Positions 7,641 through 15,521 of a stretch of DNA of 64,000 bases are shown here, one piece after another. Below the pieces are notes generated by a model. It had not been told where the DNA came from. It saw only the letters and a program-made list of their open reading frames with translations, and made no database searches. The translations under genes and the position numbers were made by a program. Position 1 is the stretch's first letter, and the number at the start of each line of letters is the position of its first letter. Source of the stretch: CAZNNH01 sp964574335 (GTDB lineage: Bacteria; Acidobacteriota; Vicinamibacteria; Fen-336); the NCBI GenBank assembly GCA_964574335.1, contig CAZNNH010000012.1, positions 1 through 64,000 on the forward strand. The letters run 5' to 3'.

Positions 7641-8469
7641 CTCGCGCCCCGAGTTCCTGCGCTTCTCGCGCCTGGACCGGACCCTCCACATCCTGATGAT
7701 CGTGAGCTTCATGAGCCTGGCGCTCACCGGGATGACCCTCAAGTTCTCTTACACGCGTTGGGCGGCCATCGTCTCCCACGGCCTGGGCGGCTACCAGTCG
7801 GCCGGCTACATCCACCGCATGGCGGCGCTGCTCATGGTCGGCATCTTCGTGGCCCACCTGGTGGACCTGTGGCGGCGCAAGAAGCGGGTCTGGGGGTCCT
7901 GGCGGGCGATGCTCTTCGGCCCCAACACCATGCTCCCCACCCGAAAGGACCTCTCGGACTTCTACGGGACCATGCGCTGGTTCCTGGGCCTCGGGTCCCG
8001 GCCCCGCTACGGTCGCTGGACCTACTGGGAGAAGTTCGACTACTTCGCGGTCTTCTGGGGGATCGCCGTGATCGGCTCCACCGGCTTCTCGCTCTGGTTC
8101 TCGGAGCTGGTGACCCGGGTCGTGCCGGGCTGGGTGATCAACGTCGCCACCATCATCCACAGCGACGAGGCGCTGCTCGCCACCGGCTTCATCTTCACCG
8201 TGCACTTCTTCAACACCCACCTGCGGCCGGAGAAGTTCCCGATGGACATCGTGATCTTCACCGGCCGGATGCCCCTCGAGGAGTTCAAGCGGGACAAGCC
8301 GGCCGAGTACCAGGCGCTGGTCGAGAGCGGGAAGCTCGAGGAGTACCTGGTCGAGGCCTACCCCCCGGTGGTGACGCGGACCATCCAGACCTTCGCCTGG
8401 GCCGCCCTGGCCGTCGGCTTCAGCATGGTGGTCTGGATCATCTACGCGATGCTGTTCGCGTACCGCTAG
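7621..8469 (+). CDS. Cytochrome b subunit (formate-dehydrogenase-gamma-like), inner membrane
   Basis: This 282-residue protein has four to five membrane segments with histidines in the places used for haem b: RTLHILMIVSFMSLALTG, YIHRMAALLMVGIFVAHLVD, and IIHSDEALLATGFIFTVHFFNTH. The fold matches the di-haem cytochrome b561/FDH-gamma family, which exchanges electrons between quinol and periplasmic cytochromes. The ATG at 7621 lies inside the end of the 19-haem gene (20-base overlap), implying translational coupling and a shared complex. The tight pairing with a membrane-anchored multihaem cytochrome and no catalytic molybdoenzyme suggests a quinol:cytochrome c oxidoreductase role rather than formate oxidation. 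That role is inferred from context. Confidence 0.85.
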   Translation: MTAAPRSSRPEFLRFSRLDRTLHILMIVSFMSLALTGMTLKFSYTRWAAIVSHGLGGYQSAGYIHRMAALLMVGIFVAHLVDLWRRKKRVWGSWRAMLFGPNTMLPTRKDLSDFYGTMRWFLGLGSRPRYGRWTYWEKFDYFAVFWGIAVIGSTGFSLWFSELVTRVVPGWVINVATIIHSDEALLATGFIFTVHFFNTHLRPEKFPMDIVIFTGRMPLEEFKRDKPAEYQALVESGKLEEYLVEAYPPVVTRTIQTFAWAALAVGFSMVVWIIYAMLFAYR

Positions 8470-8481
8470 CCAACCACGGAC

Positions 8482-9273
8482 ATGTCCCCGGGCTGGGTCG
8501 CCCTGCTGCTCTGGACGCTCTCCGTGGAGACTCCCGGGCAGGTGCTGGCGATCCAGGAGCAGGTGGAGATCCGGCTGGTCCGCCAGCCCGACCGGGAGGT
8601 CCTGGAAGCCGAGAACCTCGACACCCTGGCGCCCCGCCACGTCGTGCTCGACCTCACCGACCCGGAGAACATCGAGGCCTCCGAGGCGCTTCCGGTTCGC
8701 GTCGTCCTGCGGCCCCGCGAGTCACGAGAGCTGCTCTATCTGACAAGACGAGATCCCGGCCTCACCTCTTCCTATCACCTCGACACCCGGATCGGCTTCG
8801 GCGACCCCGAGGCCAGGGTGGATACCGACTTCGTCTACAGCCTTCCCTTCCCGGAAGACATCCCATGCCGCGTGACCCAGGGGTACGACGGTCCCCACAC
8901 CCATCAGGGGATCGACGCCCTCGACTTCCAGATGGAGGAGGGCACGGAGATCCGCGCCGCCCGCGGCGGGGTGGTGGTGAGGGTCAAGGACGACTCGGAT
9001 CGCGGCGGTCCGGACCCGAGCTACGTGGAGGACGCCAACTACATCGACATCCTCCACCGGGACGGGACCTGGGCCACCTACGCCCACCTCCAGAAGGGCG
9101 GCGCCCTGGTGCGGGTCGGCCAGCGGGTGAGCCAGCGCGACAAGATCGGCCGAAGCGGCGCCACCGGCCAGGTGGCCGGCCCCCACCTCCACTTCTGCGT
9201 CCTGCGCGCCACCTGGTGGGGCCCGGTCACCCTCCCGACGACGTTCGAAACGGGGTCAGGTCTAGACTTTTGA
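8482..9273 (+). CDS. M23-family (LytM-type) zinc metallopeptidase, secreted
   Basis: The 263-residue protein has a hydrophobic N-terminus, an uncharacterised beta-rich N-terminal domain, and a C-terminal peptidase domain. All M23 zinc and catalytic residues are present: His141 and Asp145 (HQGID), His202 (YAHL) and the HLH pair at 235 and 237. It should cut peptide cross-bridges in peptidoglycan, or act on another glycine-containing peptide. It starts 12 bases after the cytochrome b stop and may be co-transcribed. Its last codons (TGSGLDF and stop) are supplied by a repeat-like sequence at 9252-9275, so the native C-terminus may have been altered by a repeat insertion. Confidence 0.85.
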   Translation: MSPGWVALLLWTLSVETPGQVLAIQEQVEIRLVRQPDREVLEAENLDTLAPRHVVLDLTDPENIEASEALPVRVVLRPRESRELLYLTRRDPGLTSSYHLDTRIGFGDPEARVDTDFVYSLPFPEDIPCRVTQGYDGPHTHQGIDALDFQMEEGTEIRAARGGVVVRVKDDSDRGGPDPSYVEDANYIDILHRDGTWATYAHLQKGGALVRVGQRVSQRDKIGRSGATGQVAGPHLHFCVLRATWWGPVTLPTTFETGSGLDF

Positions 9274-9300
9274 CTTTCGGCCGTGCGGCCTGACCTCGGG
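9252..9300. repeat. REP-like palindromic element at the 3' end of the M23 peptidase gene
   Basis: GGTCAGG (9254-9260) and CCTGACC (9289-9295) flank a short inner hairpin GGCC-GTGC-GGCC. The left part contains GGTCTAGACTTTTGAC, a motif I recall from dispersed intergenic palindromes in other genomes; that recollection is not verified here. The element provides the stop codon of the peptidase gene. Confidence 0.45.
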
Positions 9301-9318
9301 CGATAATCCTCTCCGCAC

Positions 9319-10650
9319 ATGGGGCGCTCCGACCGTTTCCGCACGACGGCGTCGGCGATGGGCCGGGCTCTGCGTCACCGCAACTACCGCCTCTTCTTCT
9401 TCGGACAGGGCACGTCGCTGGTCGGCACCTGGCTCACCCGGGTGGCGATGAGCTGGCTGGTCTACCGCCTCAGCGGCTCGGAGCTGCTGCTGGGACTGGT
9501 GGGGTTCGCCGGGCAGATCCCGATGTTCCTGCTGGCGCCCTTCGCCGGCGTGGTCGCCGACCGCGTCGACCGCAGGCGCCTGCTGCTCGGCACCCAGGTC
9601 CTGGCGCTCCTGCAGTCCGCCCTGCTGGCCGCCCTCACCATCGCCGGCGTGATCACGGTCGCCCAGGTGGCGGTGCTGGCGGTGTTTCAGGGCGTGATCA
9701 ACGCCTTCGACACCCCGGCCCGCCAGGCCTTCGTGGTGCAGATGGTCGAGGCCCGCGAGGACCTCGGCAACGCCATCGCCCTCAACTCCTCGATGGTCAA
9801 CGGCGCCCGGCTGCTCGGCCCGGCCCTGGCCGGCGTCCTGATCGCCCTGGTCGGCGAGGGGTGGTGCTTCGCCATCGACTCCGCCAGCTACCTGGCCGTG
9901 ATCGGCTCCCTGGTGGCGATGCGGATCACCGTCGGCCGCCCGCCGGCGGAGCCCACCAGCTACCTGACCGAGCTCCGCGAGGGGCTGCGCTACGTCGCCT
10001 CCTTCGCGCCGGTGCGGGCGATGCTGCTGCTGCTGGCCTGCACCAGCCTGACCGGGATGCCCTACGTGGTGCTGATGCCGGTCTTCGCTGCGGAGGTGCT
10101 GCACGGCGGCCCCCACACCCTCGGGTTGCTGATGGCCTGCAGCGGCGGCGGGGCGCTCTCGGCCGCAATCTGGCTGGCCGCGCGGCGCTCGGTCCTCGGC
10201 CTGGACCGGGTGATCTGGGTCGCCGCCTCCGGGTTCGGCCTGGCGCTGTGCGCCTTCTCGCTGTCCCGATCGGTCTGGCTGTCGGCGCCGCTGCTGGCCA
10301 TCGCCGGCGGCGGGATGATGCTCCAGATGGCGAGCAGCAACACTCTGGTCCAGACCCTGGTCGACGAGCGCCTGCGCGGCCGGGTGATGAGCTTCTACGT
10401 CGTCGCCTTCCTCGGCATGATGCCGTTCGGGAGCCTCGCCGCCGGCTGGCTCGGCGAGCGGATCGGGGCGCCGGCCACGGTCGGGCTCGGCGGGGCGGCC
10501 ACCGTGGTGGCAGCCGCCACCTTCGCCTCGGCACTCCCCCGGCTGCGCGCCGTAGTGCACCCGATCTACGTGCGGCTGGGCATCCTGCCCGAGGTCGCCG
10601 AGGACTTGGCGGGCACGGCGAGCGTCCCCGACACGACCGGTCCCGAGTAG
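9319..10650 (+). CDS. Major facilitator superfamily exporter (EntS/DHA3-like)
   Basis: The 443-residue protein has twelve predicted membrane helices. The N-terminus (LRHRNYRLFFFGQGTSLVGTW) and the loop ADRVDRRRLL after helix 2 are hallmarks of the EntS/DHA3-type MFS subfamily, whose members export siderophores, macrolides or other small molecules. NAFDTPARQAFVV in the central loop is also characteristic. The substrate cannot be told from sequence. A GATAAT -10-like hexamer lies at 9302-9307, but I see no convincing -35. The gene converges with the nucleotidyltransferase module at 10660. Confidence 0.85.
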   Translation: MGRSDRFRTTASAMGRALRHRNYRLFFFGQGTSLVGTWLTRVAMSWLVYRLSGSELLLGLVGFAGQIPMFLLAPFAGVVADRVDRRRLLLGTQVLALLQSALLAALTIAGVITVAQVAVLAVFQGVINAFDTPARQAFVVQMVEAREDLGNAIALNSSMVNGARLLGPALAGVLIALVGEGWCFAIDSASYLAVIGSLVAMRITVGRPPAEPTSYLTELREGLRYVASFAPVRAMLLLLACTSLTGMPYVVLMPVFAAEVLHGGPHTLGLLMACSGGGALSAAIWLAARRSVLGLDRVIWVAASGFGLALCAFSLSRSVWLSAPLLAIAGGGMMLQMASSNTLVQTLVDERLRGRVMSFYVVAFLGMMPFGSLAAGWLGERIGAPATVGLGGAATVVAAATFASALPRLRAVVHPIYVRLGILPEVAEDLAGTASVPDTTGPE

Positions 10651-10659
10651 CCCCGCTGC

Positions 10660-10929
10660 CTAGGAACCCACGATCCGAGGGAAGGCGCCTCCAATGCGTC
10701 CTTCGTGGTAGTCGAGGGCCCCGTCGTCGAGCGCCTGACGGAGGGCTTCGGCATTCCCCTTGAAGAGCGCTACTTGCGTGTCGTGGAACGGATCGATGTC
10801 TCGCGATCGGCGTGGTGAGGCCAGCAGTTCGTTCAGGGCCGCCCCGCCGGCGACGTAGCTGTCGCCGCTGCGGATCCGGTTCTCGGCTAGGAGCCGGCAG
10901 ACGTCGCGCTGGAACTCGGTGAGAGCCAC
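10660..10929 (-). pseudogene. Nucleotidyltransferase (AbiEii-like) gene with large internal deletion
   Basis: The 89-residue product begins like a full nucleotidyltransferase (ALTEFQRDVCRLLAENRIRS, then SYVAGGAALNELL and the metal-binding SRDIDPF). After FHDTQ it jumps straight to what looks like the extreme C-terminus (NAEALRQALDDGALDYHEGRIGGAFPRI). Relatives I recall are about 270-300 residues, so around 190 residues seem missing, in frame. Without the rest of the active site it is unlikely to be catalytic. It starts at GTG 10929, overlapping its small partner gene by 43 bases, an arrangement retained from the intact module. Confidence 0.65.
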
Positions 10930-11117
10930 TCGCGCACCTCCGCCGCCCGCCGGAAGCCGGCCAGGTCTCCGTGTCGCTCGATGGCGTCCAGGACGCGCAG
11001 CGTCTCCGCGATGCCGCTGGGATAGTAGTCGGAGCGCAGGAACCACAGGCAGCGAGAGCGGTACTCGTCCACCAGCGCCCGCACGCTCGCCGTGACGTTG
11101 GGGCTCAACGGCTCCAT
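10887..11117 (-). CDS. Small partner protein of the truncated nucleotidyltransferase
   Basis: The 76-residue protein (MEPLSPNVTASVRALVDEYR, then CLWFLRSDYYPSGIAETL and LDAIERHGDLAGFRRAAEVR) is helical and carries no enzyme motif. I recognise the layout of a short helical protein overlapping an AbiEii-type nucleotidyltransferase as a two-gene module resembling toxin-antitoxin pairs. Its exact role, antitoxin or scaffold, is unknown. It remains open although the partner enzyme has been gutted, which fits a neutralised toxin. The start is ATG 11117. It shares strand with a second such module at 11218-11915. Confidence 0.65.
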   Translation of the reverse strand: MEPLSPNVTASVRALVDEYRSRCLWFLRSDYYPSGIAETLRVLDAIERHGDLAGFRRAAEVREWLSPSSSATSAGS

Positions 11118-11217
11118 GAAGACAGCGGCCGGCGGGCGGCGGCTCGCGGGCTGGTCCCGTATCTGGCGGTCGGGGAGCTGACGGACCAGAGCGAGGCTCG
11201 CGACAATGGGGACGCCG

Positions 11218-11688
11218 TTATCCTCGGCGGCCGGCTGCCGCCTCGAGCGCCTCCACGTCGGCGAGGTCCTGCGCACGGCCCGTCGCCCGCTTGTTCCGTA
11301 GCAGGGCCTCGAGGCCGATGACGGCCACGCGCCGACCCTCGATCTCGAACCCATCGCCGGAACGGACGGCTTCGTCGAAGCCGACACCGTCTACCCGATT
11401 GATGACGTCGATGCGGCGCGGCGGCGCCCCGATCTGGAGCACGCCGTCGTAGCTGGCGAAGTCGGCTTCGCTGACCTCGAAGGCCTGCAGCGGAGCGCCG
11501 AAAGCGGCCAGCGCCTGGTAGACGCGGGCCGCGTTCGCGCGGGTGGCACGCACCAGCACGTCCAGATCCTTGGTGGCCCGCGGATGACCGTGGAAGGCGA
11601 CGGCATGGCCACCGACGACGACGAAGTCGGCGCCGGCGTCGGCGAGCGCCAGGAGCAGGTCGCGGAAGTCCTCGGGAAGCTCGATCAC
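11218..11688 (-). CDS. Nucleotidyltransferase (MNT/AbiEii-like, DUF6036-type)
   Basis: The 156-residue protein carries the minimal nucleotidyltransferase signature: VVVGGHAVAFHGHPRATKDLDVLV (GG motif followed by DxD). A downstream acidic position lies in RRIDVINRVDG, and a C-terminal helix includes LEALLRNKRATGRAQDLADVEAL. Such enzymes transfer nucleotides to protein or RNA in defence and toxin-antitoxin systems; the substrate here is unknown. It starts at GTG 11688, overlapping the stop of the small upstream gene in a GTGA arrangement, so the two are translationally coupled. Unlike its neighbour at 10660 it appears intact. Confidence 0.8.
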   Translation of the reverse strand: MIELPEDFRDLLLALADAGADFVVVGGHAVAFHGHPRATKDLDVLVRATRANAARVYQALAAFGAPLQAFEVSEADFASYDGVLQIGAPPRRIDVINRVDGVGFDEAVRSGDGFEIEGRRVAVIGLEALLRNKRATGRAQDLADVEALEAAAGRRG

Positions 11689-11915
11689 CTGGGATGGCGG
11701 GGAACGAAGCGCCAGGGCGTCTCCCGGCGCGTGTAGCTCGGCTCCTCCATTCCCGCGAGCGACCACGCCTCGCGAGTGAGCCGGCGGACGAGCGAGACGG
11801 CCTCGGCGCCTCGCACCGGGCTCAGGTCCTCCTCAGCAGGCCCCAGGCGCGACTTACGGAGAATCACGCGAGCCCGCCTCGCCTCGGCCCTGGCCCGACG
11901 ATCGGCTTCCGTCAT
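11685..11915 (-). CDS. Small basic partner protein of nucleotidyltransferase module
   Basis: The 76-residue product starts MTEADRRARAEARRARVILR and ends RRETPWRFVPRHPR. It is very basic, with a helical N-terminus and the conserved-looking core LSPVRGAEAVSLVRRLTREAWSLAG. No known domain can be assigned. The GTGA overlap with the nucleotidyltransferase gene marks it as the first gene of a two-gene module. By analogy with MNT/HEPN or AbiE pairs it could be an antitoxin or RNA-binding cofactor, but nothing in the sequence proves that. Confidence 0.6.
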   Translation of the reverse strand: MTEADRRARAEARRARVILRKSRLGPAEEDLSPVRGAEAVSLVRRLTREAWSLAGMEEPSYTRRETPWRFVPRHPR

Positions 11916-12041
11916 ACGGCCATAGCTTAGCAGGCCGAGGGTCGGGTGGCGGGGAGCGGCATGACCACAGCGGCGGGTCATGAGAGGATCCGGCATGGCT
12001 CGGGCCGAGGCTGGGGCGTTTTCGGGTCGGGAGGGAGGATC

Positions 12042-13518
12042 ATGATTCAGCCACTGATCGTCCCCTTGTGTGGGCTTCTCCTCGTCGGAGGCCCTCAGAC
12101 GCCGCCTGACGACAGCCCGGCCTCCCTGCAGAGCGCATGCGATCCGGGGACGCCCCTCGCCTGCTACCAATTGGCCCTCCGATACCGAGATGGGGAGGGA
12201 GTCGCGACAGACCGAGACAGATCACTCAGCCTGCTGGACAGGGCGTGCCTGGGCCAGATGGTTCGAGCATGCTTCACCGCCTGCCTGGCTGGCGGTCGCA
12301 CGTGTTGGATGCTGGGCAACTCCGGTCCGGAGCCTTGGGTGTCGATGCGCAAGTTCGTGACGGCTCCAAGCACGTCGGCGCGCCTTGAAATGGTGGCCGC
12401 GACGCGCAATCTGCAGTTCCTGCGCGAGGTGCAGCAGGGCAGCCGCAAGTACGACGAGATCAAGTCCTTGCCCGACCTGGAGGCACTGCTGGAGGCGACC
12501 CGAGCTCGCGTCCGTGAGATCGCCGTCTCCGACCCAGATCCGGGGAGAAGGTGGTCTGCGATCTATGACGAGTCGCTTCAGGGCGTGGGCTACAAGGAGC
12601 TGGAGCAGGTTGCCAAGAGCGACCCGGACCCGAAGGTCCGGAAGATGGCGCAGGAAGAGAACTCAAGGCTGTGGGGGTACAAGCCCTGGGAGAAGGAGGG
12701 GGCGGCCGAGCTGGTGCGGATGTCGAAGAGCCATGACGTGGAGACCCGGCGGAGGGCGGTGACCAAGCTGATGGACCCGGCGCGCCTGGCGGAGATGGCC
12801 GAGAAGGACGAGGACCGGGAGGTCCGGGACCGCGCAGTCTGGCGTCTCGGGGACTACGCGGACGATTGGCAGCCGGTGCTGATCCGGATTGCCGAGAAGG
12901 ACGAGGACGAGCGGATTCGCTCGGCGGCGGCGGCTCGGGTGAGCGACCAGAGTGCCCTGGAGCGCCTGCTGCGGGGAAGCCGGGTCGCCTCGGTACGGCG
13001 GCACGCCCTGGAGAACCTGGAGGGCAGGCCGGTGGACACGTCGCTGCTGCTGTGGGTGGCCGAGCACGACAAGGACGACGAGATCCGGCGGGAAGCGGCG
13101 TCCCGGATCACGGACCAGGGGATCCTGGCCCGGATGGCCCGATCGAGCCGCAGCTACGAGGTGCGGGCCGCGGCCACGGCGAGGCTGGAGGACCAGAAGC
13201 TGCTGGGAGATCGCGGTGAACGACCCGGTCGACTGGGTCTACAAGGCGGCAATCGACAGGCTCGAGGACGAGGTGATCCTGGCGGAGGTGGCTCGGAGGC
13301 GACCCGAGGAGTACGTGCTGCAGTTGGTCATCCAGAAGACGAGCGACCAGGAGCTCCTGACCACGCTCGCGCGGACGGCCGGGTCGTGGATGGTCCGGTT
13401 TCGGGCGGTTGGCAAGCTGACGGACCCGCAGGCGCTCGAGGGGATCGCAAGCAACGACGCCATGCCCGCGGTGCGCGAGGCGGCCCAGAAGAGGCTCGCG
13501 ACGCTGGAGGCTCCCTAG
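12042..13518 (+). pseudogene. Secreted Sel1/HEAT-repeat protein interrupted by a +1 frameshift
   Basis: Translation starts at ATG 12042 (GGGAGG upstream) with a signal peptide (LIVPLCGLLLVGG). A short Sel1-like stretch (GTPLACYQLALRYRDGEGVA) follows, then many HEAT-type units (VRKMAQEENSRL, VRDRAVWRLGD, IRSAAAARVSD, IRREAASRITD). The frame breaks at a GGG run, 13205-13207. Removing one G restores DQKLL-EIAVNDPVDWVYKA and the remaining repeats through VREAAQKRLATLEAP and a stop at 13518. Repeats on both sides of the break are of the same kind, so this was one gene of about 491 codons. Either a genuine frameshift mutation or an indel sequencing error is possible. Function unknown; HEAT arrays usually bind proteins. 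Confidence 0.75.
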
Positions 13519-14639
13519 AGGCCCGTCGGCTGGCCCAGGAGCGCCGCCTTCAGGACCGCGTGAAGGTACTCCGCCTCTACGAGATCGGTGTTGCCGCCGA
13601 TAGAGAGCGTCTTGCGGTCCGACCGGGCCACGATCGTCTTGGCGGAGAGGTAGAGCTCCTCCAGCTCGCTGGCGGGGATCGTCCTCGTCCGGCGGCCGAG
13701 CAGCCGATGCACCTCGACACGCAGGGAATCCGAGCTGGCGACCGCCGAGACCCTCGTGATCGTGTTCGCGATCCAGAGCAGAGCCAGCAAGACGACGGGA
13801 ATCACCACCAGAAGCGCCGGGTGGTCCACGAACGGCGGACGGTCGAGACGCGGCGACAGGCCCCGGAGTCTCTCGCCGAGGTCAGCGACGATACCGGGCG
13901 CTGATGTCAGCGAGTAGCCGACGATGCTCCAGACAATGGCCGCGCCGACGGCTCTCCGGAACTCGCGAGGGAAGGTGACGCGGACGGTGTCGCCGCGCCG
14001 CGTGACGATCGACCGCAACAGCGCGGGCCTGTCCGGCACGACGACGTCCAGGCATTCCCGGCTGGCGCGCCCGCGCAGCGACTCGTCCAGCGTGTCCGCT
14101 TCCCGGATCTGCTCGGTCCCGGTCGAGGAGTCGTGCAGCGGCAGGCGGACGAACTTGGCGAGCTCCTCGGCTGAGCGCCTCGCCCGCTCTGGGCTCGAGA
14201 CCGTCTCCCAGTCGATCCTGTCGCGATCGCCTGCCAGGCGCACCGGGTAGACGGTGGCGCTCCGGCTGCTGCCGCTTCTGCCCCTGCTGCTTCGGACCTC
14301 GCGGGTGACCCAGACATACCGGAACCGCCCGAGGGGTATCTGCTTGCGTCGGAGGGTAACGAGAGCCGTGAACGAGCTCTCGACCACCGCCTGGCGTCGG
14401 TCGATCCTGTGCTGGGCGCGCCCGAAGACCATCAGGCCACCGACCAGCGCGAACAGACCTCCGGCCGGGAACCCGACGTACCAGGGGATGTCGTCGCCGC
14501 CACGCATCTCGCCCGGGATGAAGACGGTGGCGATCAGCGCCAGTCCGGCGAGCAGGAAGGGCAGGCCGAACAGCATGAGGCAGCCGCCCCCAAGCCTCTT
14601 GGTGAGAACGGCCGGATTCGACGAGGGCCAGAGTGGCAT
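13515..14639 (-). CDS. Membrane protein of unknown function, DUF3592-like N-terminus
   Basis: The 374-residue protein has two membrane helices near the N-terminus (LMLFGLPFLLAGLALIATVF and GFPAGGLFALVGGLMVFGRA). A soluble beta-rich region follows (TALVTLRRKQIPLGRFRYVW, TVYPVRLAGDRDRI), then two further helices around residues 235-300 and a C-terminal soluble segment. The start is ATG 14639 with GGAG six bases upstream. Its stop overlaps that of the convergent HEAT gene in a shared CTAG at 13515-13518. It follows a secreted helical protein gene by 29 bases in the same direction. No enzyme motif is visible; function unknown. Confidence 0.7.
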   Translation of the reverse strand: MPLWPSSNPAVLTKRLGGGCLMLFGLPFLLAGLALIATVFIPGEMRGGDDIPWYVGFPAGGLFALVGGLMVFGRAQHRIDRRQAVVESSFTALVTLRRKQIPLGRFRYVWVTREVRSSRGRSGSSRSATVYPVRLAGDRDRIDWETVSSPERARRSAEELAKFVRLPLHDSSTGTEQIREADTLDESLRGRASRECLDVVVPDRPALLRSIVTRRGDTVRVTFPREFRRAVGAAIVWSIVGYSLTSAPGIVADLGERLRGLSPRLDRPPFVDHPALLVVIPVVLLALLWIANTITRVSAVASSDSLRVEVHRLLGRRTRTIPASELEELYLSAKTIVARSDRKTLSIGGNTDLVEAEYLHAVLKAALLGQPTGL

Positions 14640-14668
14640 CTTTTCTCCGAGGGCCAGCAAGCGGCGCC

Positions 14669-15415
14669 CTAGTTCGCGGGCGCAGGGCTGGCGAACAGCG
14701 CCTCGACCTTCTGGTACTGCGAGTGGACGGCCTCGACCGCCTCGGCGGTCGCCTTTCGGTCGGTGCCGGCCGCCGTTGCCCTCAGCCTCTCGCTCTTCTC
14801 GCAGAGGGCGGCGATCTCTGGGCGCAGCTCGGCCTCGCGGGCGGCGAAGCGGCTCGGGACCGGGGCCACCGCCAGGGCGCTGCAGGCATCCGCCATCCGC
14901 TCGGCCGAGGCGGCAAGGGCCGGCCACTCCTGGTCGGGGAGCTGGTGGTGATAGACCCGGTAGAGCGCCACGTGGAAGAGGTCCAGCTCCTTCATCGCCG
15001 GCCGCGTGGCACGCACCAGCCCCTCGAAGCCGGAGTGGAACGCCTCGACGGCGTCGAGCAGCCCCTGCTCCGACCCGGCTTCCGCCGCCGTCTCGTAGCT
15101 CGCCAGCGCCTTCTCGAGCCGGGCCAGGGCCGCGTCCCAGTCGGCCTGCCGCTGGTGCAGGATCTGCGGCAGGCGGGCCTCGGCCACCTTGGCGACGCCG
15201 GCGCGGGCCTCGGGGAGCAGCTCCTTCATCTTCTCGTAGTCCTTGTTCGGCCAGGCCTGGTGCCAGAGCGGGGCAACGACCTCGTGCAGCTCCACCAGCG
15301 CCGGAACCTCGGAGCGCATCTCGGCGGCAAGCTCCTCGGCGCGGCCGGAGGGTCCCGCTGGAGCGAGAGAGGTCACGACGGCAAAGGCCAGGATCGAGAG
15401 CGGCTTGTGAGTCAC
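14669..15415 (-). CDS. Secreted helical protein of unknown function
   Basis: The 248-residue product has a signal peptide (LSILAFAVVTSLAPAGPSGRAEE) and is otherwise almost all amphipathic helix rich in Ala, Glu and Leu, with no cysteine pairs or catalytic motifs apparent. Histidine-containing helices (LVELHEVVAPLWHQAW, LFHVALYRVYHHQL) hint at a metal-binding four-helix bundle, but this is speculative. GTG 15415 is preferred because GGAGG precedes it by about seven bases. It is divergent from the AraC-type regulator gene (106 bases apart) and may be its target. Confidence 0.65.
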   Translation of the reverse strand: MTHKPLSILAFAVVTSLAPAGPSGRAEELAAEMRSEVPALVELHEVVAPLWHQAWPNKDYEKMKELLPEARAGVAKVAEARLPQILHQRQADWDAALARLEKALASYETAAEAGSEQGLLDAVEAFHSGFEGLVRATRPAMKELDLFHVALYRVYHHQLPDQEWPALAASAERMADACSALAVAPVPSRFAAREAELRPEIAALCEKSERLRATAAGTDRKATAEAVEAVHSQYQKVEALFASPAPAN

Positions 15416-15521
15416 GGTGGTCCTCCTCGAGCAGGGCCGGGAGCCCCGGCGTCCGCGCAGGATAGCGCCCCACCGTGAGCCACGCCAGCCGCGCCGCTTG
15501 GTGGTAGAGTCGGCGGTCGCC

